Part shown: in pieces, positions 62,150 through 64,000 of the stretch | How the letters are laid out: every line of letters starts with the position of its first letter | How positions within the stretch are numbered: position 1 is the first letter of the stretch | Assembly: GCA_031272715.1 (NCBI GenBank) | Contig: JAISTH010000071.1 | Location: forward strand, 162,549-226,548 | Direction of reading: 5' to 3' | Source of the DNA: Desulfovibrio sp. | GTDB taxonomy: Bacteria > Desulfobacterota > Desulfovibrionia > Desulfovibrionales > Desulfovibrionaceae | DNA length: 64,000 nucleotides | Made by a program: the position numbers and the translations under genes | The notes under the pieces: model-generated | Databases searched by the model: none | What the model saw: only the letters and a program-made list of their open reading frames with translations | Told to the model about the DNA's origin: nothing

Positions 62150-63259
62150 CTACTTGGGCTGCAGGATGAAGACTCCCTTGTCGTTCACCTCGTAGACGCG
62201 ATAGAACTCGCCCACCCTGTCCCCCTTGGCGTCGAAGCCGATGGTGCCGGAGAGTCCGGGCATGTCCTTCAGGTTCCCGAGGAAGGCCGCGATGCTGGCG
62301 GGCGTCTTGTTCCCGGCCTGGATGGCCGCGTCGAGGCAGGAAAAGGCGTCGCCGGCCAGCACCGCCCACACGGAGACGGGAGGATTCCCGTAGCGGGCGA
62401 CGTACTGGGCCAGGAAGTCCTTGGCCTCCTTCGTGTCCAGATCCTGGGGCAGGGGCGGGCTCACGAAGAAGTATCCCTTCGCCGCGTCGTTGCCCGCGAT
62501 GGTGACGAGGTCCTGATTGTTCGCGGCGTCGCCCCCCATCATCGGCACGTTCCAGTGCATGTCCTTCTTCTGCTTCAGGAGCATGCCGGTCTCGGGATAG
62601 TACCCCGTGAAGAAGACGACGTCGGGCTCGGCGGCCTTGAGCTTCGTCAGGATCGCCGTGTAGTCCCTGTCTCCGGGCGTCAGCGCGTCGAGGAACACGA
62701 TCTTCACCGGGGACCCCTCCAGCGCCTGCTTCGTCTCCTCCGCGAGCCCCTTGGCGTAGGAGGAGTTGTCGTGGAGCAGGGCCACCTTCCCGTATCCCTT
62801 CTTGAGGATGACGTTCGCCGCGGCCTTGCCCTGTGCGTCGTCCCGGGGGCAGGTGCGGAAGAAGAGGGGAAATCCCTTCTCCGTCAGGCGCACGCTGGTC
62901 GACCCCGTCGCGACCTGCACGATGCTGGCCTCGTTCAGGATGTTCTGGCTGGCCTCGGTGACGGCGGATCCGTAGGTGCCCACCACCGAGACGACGCCCG
63001 CCGAGGCGAGCTTCTGGGCGGCCAGGGCCGCGGTGCGTGGATCGCCGGCATCGTCCTCGACGACGAGGATGATCTTTTCCCCCGCCTTCTTCTTGTTGGA
63101 TTCGTCCACCAGAAGCCGGACGATGTTCTGCATGTCCTGACCCTCCGAGGCCCATTTGCCGGTCATCGGACACATCAGGCCGACCTTGACGTCGGCGGCC
63201 GCGAGGGTCGGGAGAAGGAGCAGGGCTGCGAGCAGCCATATCCAGCATTTGTGCCTCAT
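62150..63259 (-). CDS. livJ: Branched-chain amino-acid-binding protein LivJ
   Basis: A 369-residue periplasmic binding protein. The signal peptide (hydrophobic core WIWLLAALLLLPTLAAA) is cleaved near residue 22, and the mature protein starts with the family's VKVGLMCPMTGKWA. Two Rossmann-like lobes follow. It binds the ligand and delivers it to LivHM. AGGAG precedes the ATG. It is the first gene of the operon; exact ligand choice cannot be read from sequence. Confidence 0.93.
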   Translation of the reverse strand: MRHKCWIWLLAALLLLPTLAAADVKVGLMCPMTGKWASEGQDMQNIVRLLVDESNKKKAGEKIILVVEDDAGDPRTAALAAQKLASAGVVSVVGTYGSAVTEASQNILNEASIVQVATGSTSVRLTEKGFPLFFRTCPRDDAQGKAAANVILKKGYGKVALLHDNSSYAKGLAEETKQALEGSPVKIVFLDALTPGDRDYTAILTKLKAAEPDVVFFTGYYPETGMLLKQKKDMHWNVPMMGGDAANNQDLVTIAGNDAAKGYFFVSPPLPQDLDTKEAKDFLAQYVARYGNPPVSVWAVLAGDAFSCLDAAIQAGNKTPASIAAFLGNLKDMPGLSGTIGFDAKGDRVGEFYRVYEVNDKGVFILQPK

Positions 63260-63428
63260 TTCGGTCTCCTGCGCGAAGTCTGGTGCCCGAGGCCGACCGC
63301 CGCGGGCGCAGTTCTCAAAATATGTGGTGAACGCGGCGTCGCATGGGACGTCGCGTGGCCGTCACCTGAAGGGGTGTGGCACGACGCGGGGGGGAGCGGG
63401 GCGGCGCTATGCCATCCTGCAGTCTGCC

Positions 63429-63457
63429 AGCATACCCGGAAAAGCGCGAAAGTGAAA
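63429..63457 (-). promoter_or_regulatory. Possible promoter of the liv operon
   Basis: Minus-strand TTTCAC (63457-63452), a 17-base spacer and TATGCT (63434-63429), about 170 bases before livJ. The -35 match is weak. Confidence 0.35.
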
Positions 63458-63591
63458 GGGGCTTCTTCCTGTGGTGCAAAGGTGAGAGGCGACGTCATCG
63501 CCCTCGATGTTGCGCCCGGACGGCCCGCCCGGCCGACGTCCCGGGCCTTGACGCCGGGCCGCTCCGACAATCGGAACGGCCCGGAGAAATG

Positions 63592-63664
63592 CGGTAATGC
63601 CGGGGATGGGAGAGATCGGAAATGCCGGGGATGGGAAATACGGTAATGCCGGGGATGGGATAGG
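63592..63664. repeat. Three tandem 24-25 bp repeats
   Basis: Units at 63592-63616, 63617-63640 and 63641-63664 share CGGTAATGCCGGGGATGGGA with one internal change (CGGAAATG in unit 2) and differ in the last few bases. They are not in a gene. The purpose is unknown; slipped-strand copy-number change is likely. Confidence 0.8.
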
Positions 63665-63798
63665 TCAGGGGCGCCGCCCAAGGTGCGTCCAGAGCGACGG
63701 CAGGGCCATGCGGTGAGGACGACGGCAGGGCCCTGCGGCCTGGGGCCTGGCCGATGGGGCAGGCACCACCCGCTGGACACTTTGTGATGTTGCGGGTA

Positions 63799-64000
63799 CT
63801 ATGCCGCTATGCCGCATCGGCGGCAGGAAGGCCCCGTTTTCGGCTGAGCGGCGCCTCCGGGAGTGAACGGCGCCTTGTTGCGGATCCTGCGCTTCTCGGC
63901 CTGCAGGTCCTTCACCGACGCAGAGATGGCCTGCAGGGACGCCACGGCGACGTGGACGCCGTCGTCCTCCCGCATGACCACGGCGCCCGGCGGGAGATAC
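63799..64000 (-). CDS. C-terminal part of an unknown protein, cut by window edge
   Basis: The frame is open from the window edge to the TAG at 63799-63801 and gives at least 66 residues, including DDGVHVAVASLQAISASVKD and a basic helix (LQAEKRRIRNK), with a CRRC pair near the end. A GTG at 63981 could start it, but no ribosome site is seen there, so it more likely continues to the right. I do not recognise it. Confidence 0.45.
   Translation of the reverse strand, partial: YLPPGAVVMREDDGVHVAVASLQAISASVKDLQAEKRRIRNKAPFTPGGAAQPKTGPSCRRCGIAA

Larger units (their letters stand above)
63260..63798. other. Upstream region of the liv operon
   Basis: 539 bases. It contains a possible liv promoter, a 12-bp GGGCCG/CGGCCC hairpin with one mismatch at 63556-63582 and no T-run, and three tandem 24-25 bp repeats (listed separately). 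No gene is recognised. Confidence 0.5.

Overview
The window looks like the chromosome of a GC-rich member of the Desulfovibrionaceae (Desulfovibrio in the broad sense). The main reasons are: a 908-residue aldehyde oxidoreductase (Mop) that keeps the Cys numbering of the Desulfovibrio gigas enzyme; an adenylate kinase with the D. gigas-type Cys129/His135/Cys151/Cys154 metal site; a 62-residue 2[4Fe-4S] ferredoxin of Desulfovibrio type; and a set of maturation genes that I know mainly from Desulfovibrio. No database search was possible, so family names come from reading motifs.

Layout. 1-1.3 kb: an AT-rich AAA-like ATPase gene broken by an in-frame TGA, next to tRNA-Leu(CAA). 1.5-4.2 kb: four small minus-strand genes (TPR protein, YkgJ-type cysteine cluster protein, two unknowns) and a ferredoxin. 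4.4-12 kb: a DegQ-like periplasmic protease, a receiver-TPR protein, cobT, an orphan oligopeptide-type ABC ATPase and speA. 12-23.7 kb: a protein with a long Pro/Gln/Ala repeat tail, an XdhC-type maturation factor, a 1930-residue STAND-like P-loop protein and a second protein that repeats its first ~370 residues. 24.1-38.2 kb: the aldehyde oxidoreductase locus, all on the minus strand (MoeA-like protein, Mop, Fe-S/FAD oxidoreductase, small zinc-ribbon-like protein, methyltransferase, C_GCAxxG_C_C protein, radical SAM protein, CoA-ligase-like protein, MobA-like/HD fusion, histidine phosphatase), with an MFS transporter remnant and a 1.2 kb gene-free stretch inside it. 38.6-57.4 kb: a type II fatty-acid/polyketide-like cluster of aryl-polyene style (two ketosynthases, ACP, ketoreductase, two hot-dog dehydratases, thioesterase, CrtI-like oxidoreductase, two acyltransferases, glycosyltransferase, LolA- and MMPL-type export proteins, lipoproteins). 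Two tandem ankyrin-like paralogues and a truncated HicB gene sit inside it. 57.8-63.3 kb: adk with a clear promoter and terminator, then a complete livJHMGF branched-chain amino-acid ABC operon. A gene fragment runs off the right edge.

How the parts fit. Mop needs molybdopterin cytosine dinucleotide and a sulfurated Mo centre; the XdhC protein, the MobA-like/HD fusion and the MoeA-like protein fit that job, while the radical SAM, C_GCAxxG_C_C, methyltransferase and small redox genes form a tightly coupled sub-operon of unknown chemistry. The polyene-type cluster combines chain assembly with outer-membrane export functions. The best candidates for something undescribed are the giant NTPase plus its N-domain paralogue (15.9-23.7 kb), which separate XdhC from the rest of the Mop locus, and the two ankyrin-like proteins (43.6-47.3 kb), which split the biosynthetic cluster. 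Both pairs differ in base composition from their surroundings, wholly or in part.
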